24,345 nt of DNA. Origin: JANRKB01 sp033763695. GTDB taxonomy: Bacteria; Planctomycetota; Phycisphaerae; Phycisphaerales; UBA1924. The position numbers were made by a program, and so were the translations under genes. The notes beneath the pieces are model-generated. The model did not search any database and had not been told where the DNA came from. It was given only the letters and a program-made list of their open reading frames with translations. Shown here piece after piece: positions 14,757 through 21,434 of the stretch (its first letter is position 1; every line of letters begins with the position of its first letter). The stretch is from positions 1-24,345 of the forward strand of contig JANRKB010000033.1 of the NCBI GenBank assembly GCA_033763695.1. Reading direction: 5' to 3'.

Positions 14757-15099
14757 TGTCTTGTCTCTCTCCTATGACTCGGCCGCGGGCGGAAACACGC
14801 AGCCGGGTATCTGGAAGGCCCAAACCGAAAGGGAACGGCCTTCGACGAGTGTCTTGTCTCTCTCCTATGTCTCGGCAGCGGGCGGAAACACGCGGCCGGG
14901 ATTCAAGAAGGCCTGAACCGAAAGGGGATGGCTTTCGACGAGTGTCTTGTCTCTCTCCTATGTCTCGGCAGCGGGCGGAAACACGCAGCCGGGATTGCAG
15001 AACGTCGGATCCGAGAGGGTCTGGCGTTCGAAAAGTGTCTTGTCTCTCTCCTCCTATGCTCGGCCGCGGGCGGAAACACGCAGCCGAGTTTTCATTTTT
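14757..15099 (+). ncRNA. Candidate tandem structured RNA made of four 93-nt units
   Basis: Units start at 14757, 14850, 14943 and 15036, exactly 93 bases apart. Each opens with the same 20-base CU-rich leader, TGTCTTGTCTCTCTCCTATG (unit 4 has a 3-base CCT insertion). Hairpin 1 follows: CTCGGC, a mismatch, GCG, the invariant loop GGCGGAAACA, CGC, a mismatch, GCCGGG (GCCGAG in unit 4). In units 1-3 hairpin 2 then pairs GAAGGCC with GGCCTTC, GAAGGCC with GGCTTTC, and GAACGTC with GGCGTTC, enclosing CC-GAAA-GG or CC-GAGA-GG, a GNRA-type cap. Compensatory pairs: A-T (unit 1) against T-A (units 2-3) closing hairpin 1, and G-C (unit 1), G-T (unit 2), C-G (unit 3) in hairpin 2. The plus strand is favoured by the GNRA loops and the final T-tract. 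I do not recognise the family; a DNA-level REP/BIME-like repeat is the main alternative. Confidence 0.6.
14757..15099 (+). repeat. Four-copy tandem repeat with 93-bp period
   Basis: The first about 50 bases of each unit are almost identical. The remaining about 40 bases are variable in primary sequence except at paired positions and the GNRA-type loop. Copy 4 is truncated after its first hairpin. The repeat itself is certain; its role is not. Confidence 0.97.
15059..15099 (+). terminator. Repeat unit 4 hairpin followed by T-tract
   Basis: CTCGGC (15059-15064) and GCCGAG (15083-15088), with an inner GCG/CGC pair and the GGCGGAAACA loop, are followed at once by TTTTCATTTTT. Here the outer stem is fully Watson-Crick, whereas units 1-3 have a T-G wobble, so this copy is both the most stable and the only one with a T-tract. 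Confidence 0.65.
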
Positions 15100-15209
15100 G
15101 GACGATGCGATTCGCGCAGTCTCTGTGCGGCTCAGCCGGCAAGAACAAGACGCCCGTGTCCAACCCGCGAGGGAACTGGACGCGGGCGTGTGCGCTTGTG
15201 GGCGTTCGG

Positions 15210-15215
15210 TATACT
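15210..15215 (+). promoter_or_regulatory. Possible -10 element of cmk
   Basis: TATACT matches 5 of 6 positions of the housekeeping -10 box, 45 bases before the cmk start codon. No good -35 is present 16-18 bases upstream (CGTGTG region), so an extended or factor-dependent promoter would be needed. Confidence 0.4.
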
Positions 15216-15260
15216 GAGGGCGAATCGGTTCCCAGTCACGACGGCACGAAAGGGACGGCG

Positions 15261-16247
15261 ATGGCCCACGATGCACGACGCGCCGCAGATGAAGCGATGC
15301 TGGTCGAGGGATTGGACGCCCCGCCGGTGGATGCTCGCGTGGTTCAGGGCGACGCGGTTGAATCGAATCAGATGAACTCGATCGAAGCCGCGGGCGGCCT
15401 GGCGACGATCGACGCGGACGCGTCGAATCTGGACGCGTCGAATCTGGCGGGAGACGCTCGCCGATCGCGGGTGGTGTCGCGTACTGTGGGCATCGTCACC
15501 GGCGCGATGGGCGCGCGGGCGGCCTTCACGGTTCGTCGGGATCGCTGGAAACTGGACGTGCTCGCGACCGATCGCCCCATCGTCATCACCATCGACGGCC
15601 CGGCGGGGACCGGAAAATCAACCGTGGCCCGTGCGCTCGCCAAGCGACTGGGGCTGGACTTCCTCGACACCGGCGCGATGTACCGTGCCGCGGCCGCGAT
15701 CGCGATCGATCACGCCATCGACCTGAAGGACCACGCGACGATCGTGACGAAGGTCGGTCACGCGGATCTGCACTTTGACTGGTCGCAGGATCCGCCGGTG
15801 ATGCTCGCGTCGGGCAAGCCGATCCAGCATCGACTGCGCGATCCGGATGTGACGCGGGTGGTGTCGCCGATCGCGGGAATCAAGCCGCTGCGCGAACTGA
15901 TGGTGCGCAAGCAGCGCATCATCGCACATCAGCATCCGCGCTTGGTCAGCGAGGGACGAGACCAAGGCTCGGTCGTCTTCCCGGATGCCGCGGTGAAGTT
16001 CTATCTGCACGCCAGCCCGGAAGTCCGCGGCAAGCGGCGCTACGACCAACTCATCGCGGCGGGCCAGAACGCTGATCTGGAGAAACTGATCGCCGAGATC
16101 ATTGATCGCGATCACAGCGATTCGACGCGCAGCGATGGGCCGCTGATCTGCCCGGACGATGCGACGGTGGTGGACACGTCAAACCTTGAGTTCGCCGAGG
16201 TGGTGTCGCTGCTGGAGCAAGAGGTGTACGACCGCGTCGGCGTGTGA
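15261..16247 (+). CDS. cmk: Cytidylate kinase with about 105-residue N-terminal extension
   Basis: This 328-residue cytoplasmic enzyme phosphorylates CMP/dCMP with ATP. The core begins near residue 107: PIVITIDGPAGTGKST (P-loop at 113-120), FLDTGAMYRA (the family signature), SEGRDQGSVVFPDA, and the late RDHSDSTRSDGPL and DTSNLEFAEVV segments. The core length matches normal Cmk of about 220 residues. The start at 15261 is supported by AGGGA 6 bases upstream; internal Met codons (for example before GARAAF) lack one. The extension is acidic then Arg-rich, has no recognised domain, and contains a 15-bp direct repeat encoding DASNLDASNL. It lies 160 bases after the repeat-array RNA and shares direction with the Sua5 gene. 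The kinase call is secure; the extension is odd. Confidence 0.94.
   Translation: MAHDARRAADEAMLVEGLDAPPVDARVVQGDAVESNQMNSIEAAGGLATIDADASNLDASNLAGDARRSRVVSRTVGIVTGAMGARAAFTVRRDRWKLDVLATDRPIVITIDGPAGTGKSTVARALAKRLGLDFLDTGAMYRAAAAIAIDHAIDLKDHATIVTKVGHADLHFDWSQDPPVMLASGKPIQHRLRDPDVTRVVSPIAGIKPLRELMVRKQRIIAHQHPRLVSEGRDQGSVVFPDAAVKFYLHASPEVRGKRRYDQLIAAGQNADLEKLIAEIIDRDHSDSTRSDGPLICPDDATVVDTSNLEFAEVVSLLEQEVYDRVGV
15417..15446 (+). repeat. 15-bp direct repeat inside the cmk extension
   Basis: GACGCGTCGAATCTG occurs twice in direct tandem (15417-15431 and 15432-15446), encoding DASNL twice. Perfect identity suggests a recent duplication in a poorly constrained segment. Confidence 0.9.
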
Positions 16248-16256
16248 GGCGGAAGA

Positions 16257-16312
16257 GCAAAGCGAAAAGCGAACAACGAAAAGCGAAACGCACGAACGCA
16301 CAGAGCACAGAG
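16257..16312. repeat. Intergenic heptamer tandem repeat, eight 7-bp units
   Basis: Between cmk and the Sua5 gene, seven-base units can be read as GCAAAGC, GAAAAGC, GAACAAC, GAAAAGC, GAAACGC, ACGAACG, CACAGAG, CACAGAG. It is strongly purine/A-rich compared with its surroundings. The sequence differs from the heptamers at 3318-3380 but the period is the same. Confidence 0.75.
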
Positions 16313-16367
16313 CGCGGCGGTTGTGTGTCGGGCGCGTGTGATTCTTGTCGCGCTACGCTTTGGTCCG

Positions 16368-17372
16368 ATGTGGTCAGGCCCTGAAGACATCGCACAGGCA
16401 GTGAGTCGCATCCGCGCGGGCGGGGTTGTCGCGTTTCCCACGGAGACGGTCTACGGCCTGGGCGCGAACGCGTTTGATGCCGCGGCGGTGCGTCGCGTCT
16501 TTGAACTCAAGGGCCGGCCCAACACCAATCCGCTGATCGTGCATGTGAGCGGCGAGGCGATGGCGCGGCGTGTCGTCGAGCACTGGCCCGAGGATGCGAC
16601 GCTGCTGGCGCGCGAGTTCTGGCCCGGACCGCTGACGATTGTGTTGCCCAAGGCCGACGCGATCGGCGACGAGGTGACCGCGGGAGGGCACACGGTGGGT
16701 GTGCGTTGTCCGGATCATCCGCTGACGCTGGCGCTGCTGGAAGCGAGTGGCGTGCCGCTGGTCGGCCCGAGCGCGAACATCTCGGGGCAAGTGTCGCCGA
16801 CGAGCGCCGATCATGTGCGCGAGGCGTTCAACCCGGCGGATGTGTTTGTGCTTGAGGGCGGCAAGTGCCGCGGCGGGATCGAGTCGACAGTGCTCTGGCT
16901 TGCGGATGGCCGCCCGCGGATTCTGCGGCCTGGCTTGATCTCAGCCGAGCAGATCTCAAGCGTGCTGGGGCGCGAGGTTGGCGTGGGGAGCGAGGACGCG
17001 GGCTTCAACGGCGGCGTGCTCGCCTCGCCGGGCATGCTGGATCGGCACTACGCGCCGAGTGCGCGTGCGGTGCGGTTTGTGGGGAGCGAACTGGAGAGTG
17101 TGCTGCGGGCGATGGCGATGTCGGGGCACGGCGTGCTGATCTCGCACGCGAATCAGAGTGTGCCGCCGCCGCACCGCTTTCTTCGGTTGCCCGACGATGC
17201 CGCGGGATATGCGAGCCGGCTGTATGAGGCGCTGCGCGAGGCGGACGGATATGCGCCTTCGTTGATCGCGGTGGAACTGCCGCCGACCGGGCCGGATCCG
17301 ATTTGGGAAGCGATCCACGATCGGCTGCGCCGCGCGACGGTGGTGTTCACGGAGCCGGCGTCGCGGGCGTAG
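16368..17372 (+). CDS. tsaC: L-threonylcarbamoyladenylate synthase, Sua5 type
   Basis: This 334-residue cytoplasmic enzyme makes threonylcarbamoyl-AMP from threonine, bicarbonate and ATP, the first step of the universal tRNA t6A modification. The YrdC domain shows FPTETVYGLG (residues 23-32), the LKGRPNTNPL motif (47-56) that binds ATP and threonine, and GPSANISG (133-140). The linker SPGMLDRHYAP (220-230) and about 100 further residues form the Sua5 C-terminal domain, so this is Sua5 rather than short TsaC. The start at 16368 places the YrdC core at the usual distance; a GTG at 16323 would add 15 residues. Neither has a clear ribosome binding site. The 3' end overlaps the convergent TolC-family gene by 26 bases. 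Confidence 0.93.
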   Translation: MWSGPEDIAQAVSRIRAGGVVAFPTETVYGLGANAFDAAAVRRVFELKGRPNTNPLIVHVSGEAMARRVVEHWPEDATLLAREFWPGPLTIVLPKADAIGDEVTAGGHTVGVRCPDHPLTLALLEASGVPLVGPSANISGQVSPTSADHVREAFNPADVFVLEGGKCRGGIESTVLWLADGRPRILRPGLISAEQISSVLGREVGVGSEDAGFNGGVLASPGMLDRHYAPSARAVRFVGSELESVLRAMAMSGHGVLISHANQSVPPPHRFLRLPDDAAGYASRLYEALREADGYAPSLIAVELPPTGPDPIWEAIHDRLRRATVVFTEPASRA

Positions 17373-19218
17373 TCGTCGGTGCCGGGGCATCGACGCGCAA
17401 CGCTTCGGGCGAGAGCAACTGCTGTGCGTCGGGCGTCGCAACATCGATGCCGCTGCGTTCGATCGCGGTGCCGGTGGCGAAGTCGAGTTGCGCCAGCGCG
17501 ATCTGATAGTCCGTCTTGGCGGCGACCTCATCGATCTCGGCTTGTGCGAGCGATTCCTGACGCGTCAGTTCCAGGTCAAGGCGCTCGACGCTGTAGCCGC
17601 GGATGGTTTCCTTCTCGACCAGCAGCGTGCGGAGGACCTCGGCGGCGGCGACGCGGCTGGCGCGGGTCTGCTCGATGAGGCGGTAGTTGGTGCGAAGGTT
17701 CTGGATCGCGGTCTTCACGTCGAGCACCACTTGACGCACGGTCTCGCGATACTTGATGACGCTGCGGGCCCGCTCGAGGCGTGCGGCACGCTCGGCGGCC
17801 TCGGGGCCGCGATTGCCCAGCGGCAGTTCAAAGGTTGCGCCGACGACGTAGTCGATAAAGTCCGCGTCGGCGTCGTAGGCCTTGGCGACATCTTCTTCGA
17901 GCGCGTTGAAGGTCGTCTTGGCGTTGAGATTGAGCTTGGGAAGCGTGCCGTTCTTGGCGACGGTCTGGCGGATCGCAGCGTCGTCGCTGGCGAGCAGAGC
18001 CTTGGCGATCTCCGGGCGTGCGGCGAGGGCGGTTTGGACGCTCTCGAACGCGCTGATCTTGAGTTCGGCGTCGACGGGCGCGTCGGCGGGCAGGACGATC
18101 GTCTCGCTGCCCAGCGAGAGATCCGCATCATTCATCAGAGACTTGAGCGCGTCACTCGCGTTGCGGAGGCGCGTCTGAGCGCGGAGCAGATCGGCGCGGC
18201 GGCGCTCGACGCGAGCGGATGCATCGGCGATCTGGGCCGGCGTCGCGTCCAGCGCGGCGCGCTGCTTGAGCTGATCGCGCACCTGCATGCCGCGATCCAC
18301 CAAGCGCTGCAGGATGAGCAGTTCCTGCTGGGCACGGGCCAGCGTCCAGTAGATGCGCCGGGCCTGCGTCAGTCGATCTAGCAGGGTGGCGCGAAGGTCG
18401 ACGACGGCGGCCTTCTGCGCGTTCTCTGCGAGGCGAATCTGTGCCGTCGAGACTTCGCGCCCCGCGCCGCGGAGCAGCGGCTGATCAATGCCGAGCGAGA
18501 TGCCGAGGGCGGAGGAGGGATCGGGGGCGTAGTTGACGCCCTTGGTGGTGATGTCGGTGTAGGAGAGCGCTTGCTGCACCGTGAGCGTGCCGCCGGTGGC
18601 GAGGTTCTTGCGAACGCCGAGCGTGGAGTCGATCTGCTGACGCTGCTCGCTTCCGACGCCGAGCGGCACGCCGCTGATCACGGGAACGAGCGAGGGACGA
18701 TCGATGTTGTTCCAGGTGACGTCTGAGTAGAGGATCCAGTCGAAGGCGGCGTCGGCGCCAGCGACCTGCTCGCGCGCGATGGCTGGTGCGAACTGGGCCG
18801 TGCGGACGTCGAGATTGTTCTTGATGACCGATGAGACGACGCGATCGAGTGCGACGGCGACGGTGGTGGGGGCGGCGCTGCCCGCGAGGTCGGCGTCGAG
18901 CTGGGCGGAAGCATTCGAGTACGAGCCTGGCCCGGCCATCGCCTCGAGTTCCTTCAAGATGTCGGGGCGGATGCCGAGGGCCTCGACCTGGTCGGGGCGG
19001 GCGACGACCACCGGCGCTGCGGCGGGCGCAAGCGGCGCGGTCTCGCGCTGGACGCTGGTGGCGATGCTCTGACGCAGGGCGTCCTCGGTGGCGTCGTGGC
19101 TGGCGCAGCCCGAGACAAGCAACACGACGCAACCGCCGGCGAGCGTGGCGAGCAAGAAGGCGGAGCGGGCGTGGGGATGCGGGCTGGGGCGCGACGCGAC
19201 GGGGGTTCGGCGGCTCAT
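17347..19218 (-). CDS. TolC-family outer-membrane efflux lipoprotein
   Basis: This 623-residue protein is an outer-membrane channel of the TolC/OEP family, the outer part of tripartite efflux or type I secretion systems. The N-terminus is a lipoprotein signal with lipobox LVSGC (lipidated Cys at residue 38), as in OprM-like members. The rest is mostly long helices with the family's duplicated pattern: VKNNLDVRTAQ-type helix starts, TLTVQQALSYTD strand, QPLLRGAGREVSTAQIRLAE, then RRIYWTLARAQQELLIL, and in the second half VGATFELPLGNRGPEAA followed by the helix to LRTNYRL. The C-terminus is a Pro/Thr/Ala tail. The start at 19218 is chosen over a TTG eight codons upstream; no strong ribosome binding site is seen. 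No RND pump or periplasmic adaptor is in the window, so its partner is elsewhere. Confidence 0.9.
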   Translation of the reverse strand: MSRRTPVASRPSPHPHARSAFLLATLAGGCVVLLVSGCASHDATEDALRQSIATSVQRETAPLAPAAAPVVVARPDQVEALGIRPDILKELEAMAGPGSYSNASAQLDADLAGSAAPTTVAVALDRVVSSVIKNNLDVRTAQFAPAIAREQVAGADAAFDWILYSDVTWNNIDRPSLVPVISGVPLGVGSEQRQQIDSTLGVRKNLATGGTLTVQQALSYTDITTKGVNYAPDPSSALGISLGIDQPLLRGAGREVSTAQIRLAENAQKAAVVDLRATLLDRLTQARRIYWTLARAQQELLILQRLVDRGMQVRDQLKQRAALDATPAQIADASARVERRRADLLRAQTRLRNASDALKSLMNDADLSLGSETIVLPADAPVDAELKISAFESVQTALAARPEIAKALLASDDAAIRQTVAKNGTLPKLNLNAKTTFNALEEDVAKAYDADADFIDYVVGATFELPLGNRGPEAAERAARLERARSVIKYRETVRQVVLDVKTAIQNLRTNYRLIEQTRASRVAAAEVLRTLLVEKETIRGYSVERLDLELTRQESLAQAEIDEVAAKTDYQIALAQLDFATGTAIERSGIDVATPDAQQLLSPEALRVDAPAPTTTPATPAP

Positions 19219-19428
19219 GGAAGGCAACGGTAGCAACCACAAACCGAACTTTCAGGTGATTGGCGGTGGCGAGGGCGCGGGAGTCGAAGGCGAGCGCGGC
19301 GCGGCAAGCAAACACCCTGACAAAAACAGTGCGATGACGCGGAAAATCACGCCCGAGAACCAGAGCGGCCGAAATACCATTCGAGTGCGCCGGCGGCGTT
19401 TGCCGTTGTGCCTTTGGAGCCTGACGAC

Positions 19429-20985
19429 ATGAACCGTGCCCAAGCCCCGTTGGATCTCCTGATGCGTTGTGCGGCCGTGACTTCGTTTGCCTTGGTGGCA
19501 CCGGCGCTTGCGCAGGTTGCGAACGTGACGCCGTACTACGCGATCGTGACAAGCGAGAAGGCGGTGCTGCGTGCCGCCGACATCGAGACCGTGTACATCG
19601 TCGCGACCGCAGAGCGCGGCACGCTGCTGCTCGTGGACGGCGAGGGGAACGGTTGGGCGCGTGTGTCGTATCCGGCGGGGTCATCGTGCTTTGTCACGGC
19701 GGACGCCGCGACGCTGGACAGCGCGACGGGCAGTGTGCGCTTGAGCAAGCCCAATCGCTTGAAGGCGGCAAGCCTCAGCGGCGGGATCGACAAGTCGTGG
19801 AAGTTTGCGCTCAGCAAGGAGCTGCCCGAGGGTTCGGTGCTCAAGCACATGGAGACGCTGACGGAGAAGACCGGCGGCGAGAGTCGCGTCGTCGGCTATC
19901 GCGTCGCCGCACCCGAGGCGGCCCGCGCGTTCACGGAGCTTCGCTCGGTGCGTCGCGCGACGGCGGACGAAGTGAACGCGATGAAGGCCAAGCCCGGCGC
20001 GTATGTGCCCGAAGGCGGCACGACCGCGGCTCCGGCAGCGCCCGCAGCAACCACCAAGCCCGCTGAAAAGGCTCCGGAAAAGGCGACCGACAAGCCGACC
20101 GAGAAAGTCGACAACTCGCTCGTGAAGCCGGCGGTGCCGAGCTCGACAACTGGCGCGCCGAGCAATCCGGTGACGTCGCCCGATGCAGCGCCCGCGGTTG
20201 TGCCGTCGCCCGCGGCTGCGACGACGCCCGCGCCGACCGCGAATCCGACGGACACGGTGACGCCCGGGGTGACGCCCGGTGCAACACAGAGCACGACCCC
20301 CGCGACCACGCCGAATGTGACGCCGGGCGGCGCGGCACCGGCCGCGGACATGCCCGAGATCAAGCCCCGCGAAGTGCCCGAGCCGACTGGCCCCACGGCC
20401 GAGTCGCTTGAGCCGACCTTCCAGCGACTGTGGAAGCAGGGCGGCAGCAGCGAGGAGTACGCCGAACTGATCACGCAGTACAAGGGCTTGCTCGCGGCGA
20501 TGGGCGATGACGGCTTCGGCCAGCGTCGTCGCAAGCAGATCCAGAGCCGCATCGACGTGCTGACGATCAAGCTCAACACGCAGCAGAGCGTGAGCGAGGC
20601 GCAGGAAGGCGTGCGCAAGGTCGAGGCCGCCAACGCGCAGGTGCAGCAGGCGCTGTCGGCGGTGGACGCGGCGCGCGTCTACGCCACCGTCGGCACGCTG
20701 ACGACGAGCACGGTCTACAACGGCACGAATCTGCCGCTGATGTATCGCGTGCAGGCCAACGACGGCACGGGGCGCACGCTGGGTTACATCAAGCCGACCG
20801 CGCTGCCGAATCTGGCGGGGCTGGTGGGCAAGACGGTTGGCGTTGTGGGCGATGCGGCACTCGATGAGACGCTCAAGCTCCGCGTGATCAACGCGATTCG
20901 CGTTGATCCGATCACGATCGTTCCCGCGTCGGCTCCGGTTGCCGCACCTGCACCTGCACCGGCCGCGGCAGTGCCGACGAAGTGA
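19429..20985 (+). CDS. Exported SH3-like protein with Pro/Thr/Ala linker
   Basis: This 518-residue protein has a signal peptide ending at about PALAQ (residue 28). An SH3-like beta-barrel follows at about 31-105 (YYAIVTSEKAVLRAADIETVYIV... to SSCFVTADAA), a domain that often binds cell-wall or other ligands in exported bacterial proteins. Residues of about 195-330 form a low-complexity Pro/Thr/Ala/Lys linker with many TP and AP pairs and short VTPG repeats. A helical segment follows (LEPTFQRLWKQGGSSEEY, then a Gln/Ala-rich coiled-coil-like run), and a final domain looks like a second SH3-like barrel (YATVGTLTTSTVYNGTNLPL). It ends in an Ala/Pro tail. The start at 19429 has GGAG 9 bases upstream. 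It is divergent from the TolC gene. The role is unknown. Confidence 0.82.
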   Translation: MNRAQAPLDLLMRCAAVTSFALVAPALAQVANVTPYYAIVTSEKAVLRAADIETVYIVATAERGTLLLVDGEGNGWARVSYPAGSSCFVTADAATLDSATGSVRLSKPNRLKAASLSGGIDKSWKFALSKELPEGSVLKHMETLTEKTGGESRVVGYRVAAPEAARAFTELRSVRRATADEVNAMKAKPGAYVPEGGTTAAPAAPAATTKPAEKAPEKATDKPTEKVDNSLVKPAVPSSTTGAPSNPVTSPDAAPAVVPSPAAATTPAPTANPTDTVTPGVTPGATQSTTPATTPNVTPGGAAPAADMPEIKPREVPEPTGPTAESLEPTFQRLWKQGGSSEEYAELITQYKGLLAAMGDDGFGQRRRKQIQSRIDVLTIKLNTQQSVSEAQEGVRKVEAANAQVQQALSAVDAARVYATVGTLTTSTVYNGTNLPLMYRVQANDGTGRTLGYIKPTALPNLAGLVGKTVGVVGDAALDETLKLRVINAIRVDPITIVPASAPVAAPAPAPAAAVPTK

Positions 20986-21035
20986 GCATGTGCCGCGCGA
21001 TCGCGAGAGCGTGCGGCGAGCAGCAACAGAACCTT

Positions 21036-21066
21036 CGCCCGCCGAGTCACGGCGGGCGATTTTCTT
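21036..21066 (+). terminator. Intrinsic terminator between the SH3-like and SMR genes
   Basis: CGCCCGCCG (21036-21044) and CGGCGGGCG (21050-21058) form a 9-bp stem around AGTCA, followed by ATTTTCTT. It ends only about 15 bases before the SMR gene start, so that gene either depends on readthrough or has its own start overlapping the terminator. Confidence 0.88.
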
Positions 21067-21080
21067 GAAGGGCATGAGCG

Positions 21081-21419
21081 ATGCAGTGGTTCTGGCTGGT
21101 GATCGCGATCGCTTGCGAAGTGGGCTGGGCCGTGGGCATGAAGTTGTCGCACGGCTTCACGCGGCCGGTCGCTTCCATCGCGACGTGCGTGCTCTATGTG
21201 CTCAGCCTGGTGTTCCTGACACTCGCGGCGCGGCGGATGGATCTGTCGGTCGCGTATGGGCTGTGGGCCGGGTGCGGCGCGGCACTCATCGCCGTCGTCG
21301 GCATGACGCTGCTCAAAGAGCCGGTGTCGCTTCTGAAGATCGCGTCGATCGGCCTGATCACGCTGGGAATCGCGGGGCTCAAGTGGGTCGGGGCGACCGC
21401 GGGCGGCACTCAGGGGTGA
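21081..21419 (+). CDS. gdx: Small multidrug resistance family exporter, guanidinium (Gdx/SugE) type
   Basis: This 112-residue inner-membrane protein has four membrane helices and works as an antiparallel dimer driven by protons. The essential glutamate is E13. Residues W16, S42, Y59 and W62, which line the substrate site in guanidinium exporters of the Gdx subtype, are all at the matching positions, as is the WAVGxK...HGFTR signature after helix 1. Multidrug EmrE-type members differ in this signature. The start at 21081 has GAAGGG 8 bases upstream. I see no guanidine riboswitch in the 95 bases before it. It converges with the kinase gene with 15 bases between stops. The family is certain; guanidinium specificity is inferred from residues. 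Confidence 0.92.
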   Translation: MQWFWLVIAIACEVGWAVGMKLSHGFTRPVASIATCVLYVLSLVFLTLAARRMDLSVAYGLWAGCGAALIAVVGMTLLKEPVSLLKIASIGLITLGIAGLKWVGATAGGTQG

Positions 21420-21434
21420 TTGCGGCGTGAGGCG

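Noticed and set aside
14757..15099. CRISPR array or integron attC array
   Set aside because: The segments between the conserved cores are related to one another rather than unique spacers, no cas or integrase gene is near, and no attC core sites or cassettes are seen.
14714..15217. Plus-strand open frame with 31-residue Arg-rich repeats through the 93-bp array
   Set aside because: Unit length is a multiple of three, so the frame stays open, but substitutions between units are mostly amino-acid changing and instead follow RNA pairing; unit 4 shifts frame while keeping the hairpin; there is no ribosome binding site.
14680..15276. Minus-strand open frame through the same array
   Set aside because: It is the mirror of the repeat with no ribosome binding site, and it reads a mixture of unrelated flanking sequence.
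18485..19684. Minus-strand Arg-rich open frame overlapping the TolC-family gene in another frame
   Set aside because: It is a composition artefact; the TolC-family frame has the lipobox and family motifs.
19681..21075. Minus-strand open frame opposite the SH3-like gene
   Set aside because: Its Arg/His-rich composition is typical of antisense frames, and it crosses the downstream terminator.
20986..21080. Guanidine riboswitch before the SMR gene
   Set aside because: The only stable structure I find is the intrinsic terminator of the upstream gene; the conserved loop motifs of known guanidine riboswitches are not seen.
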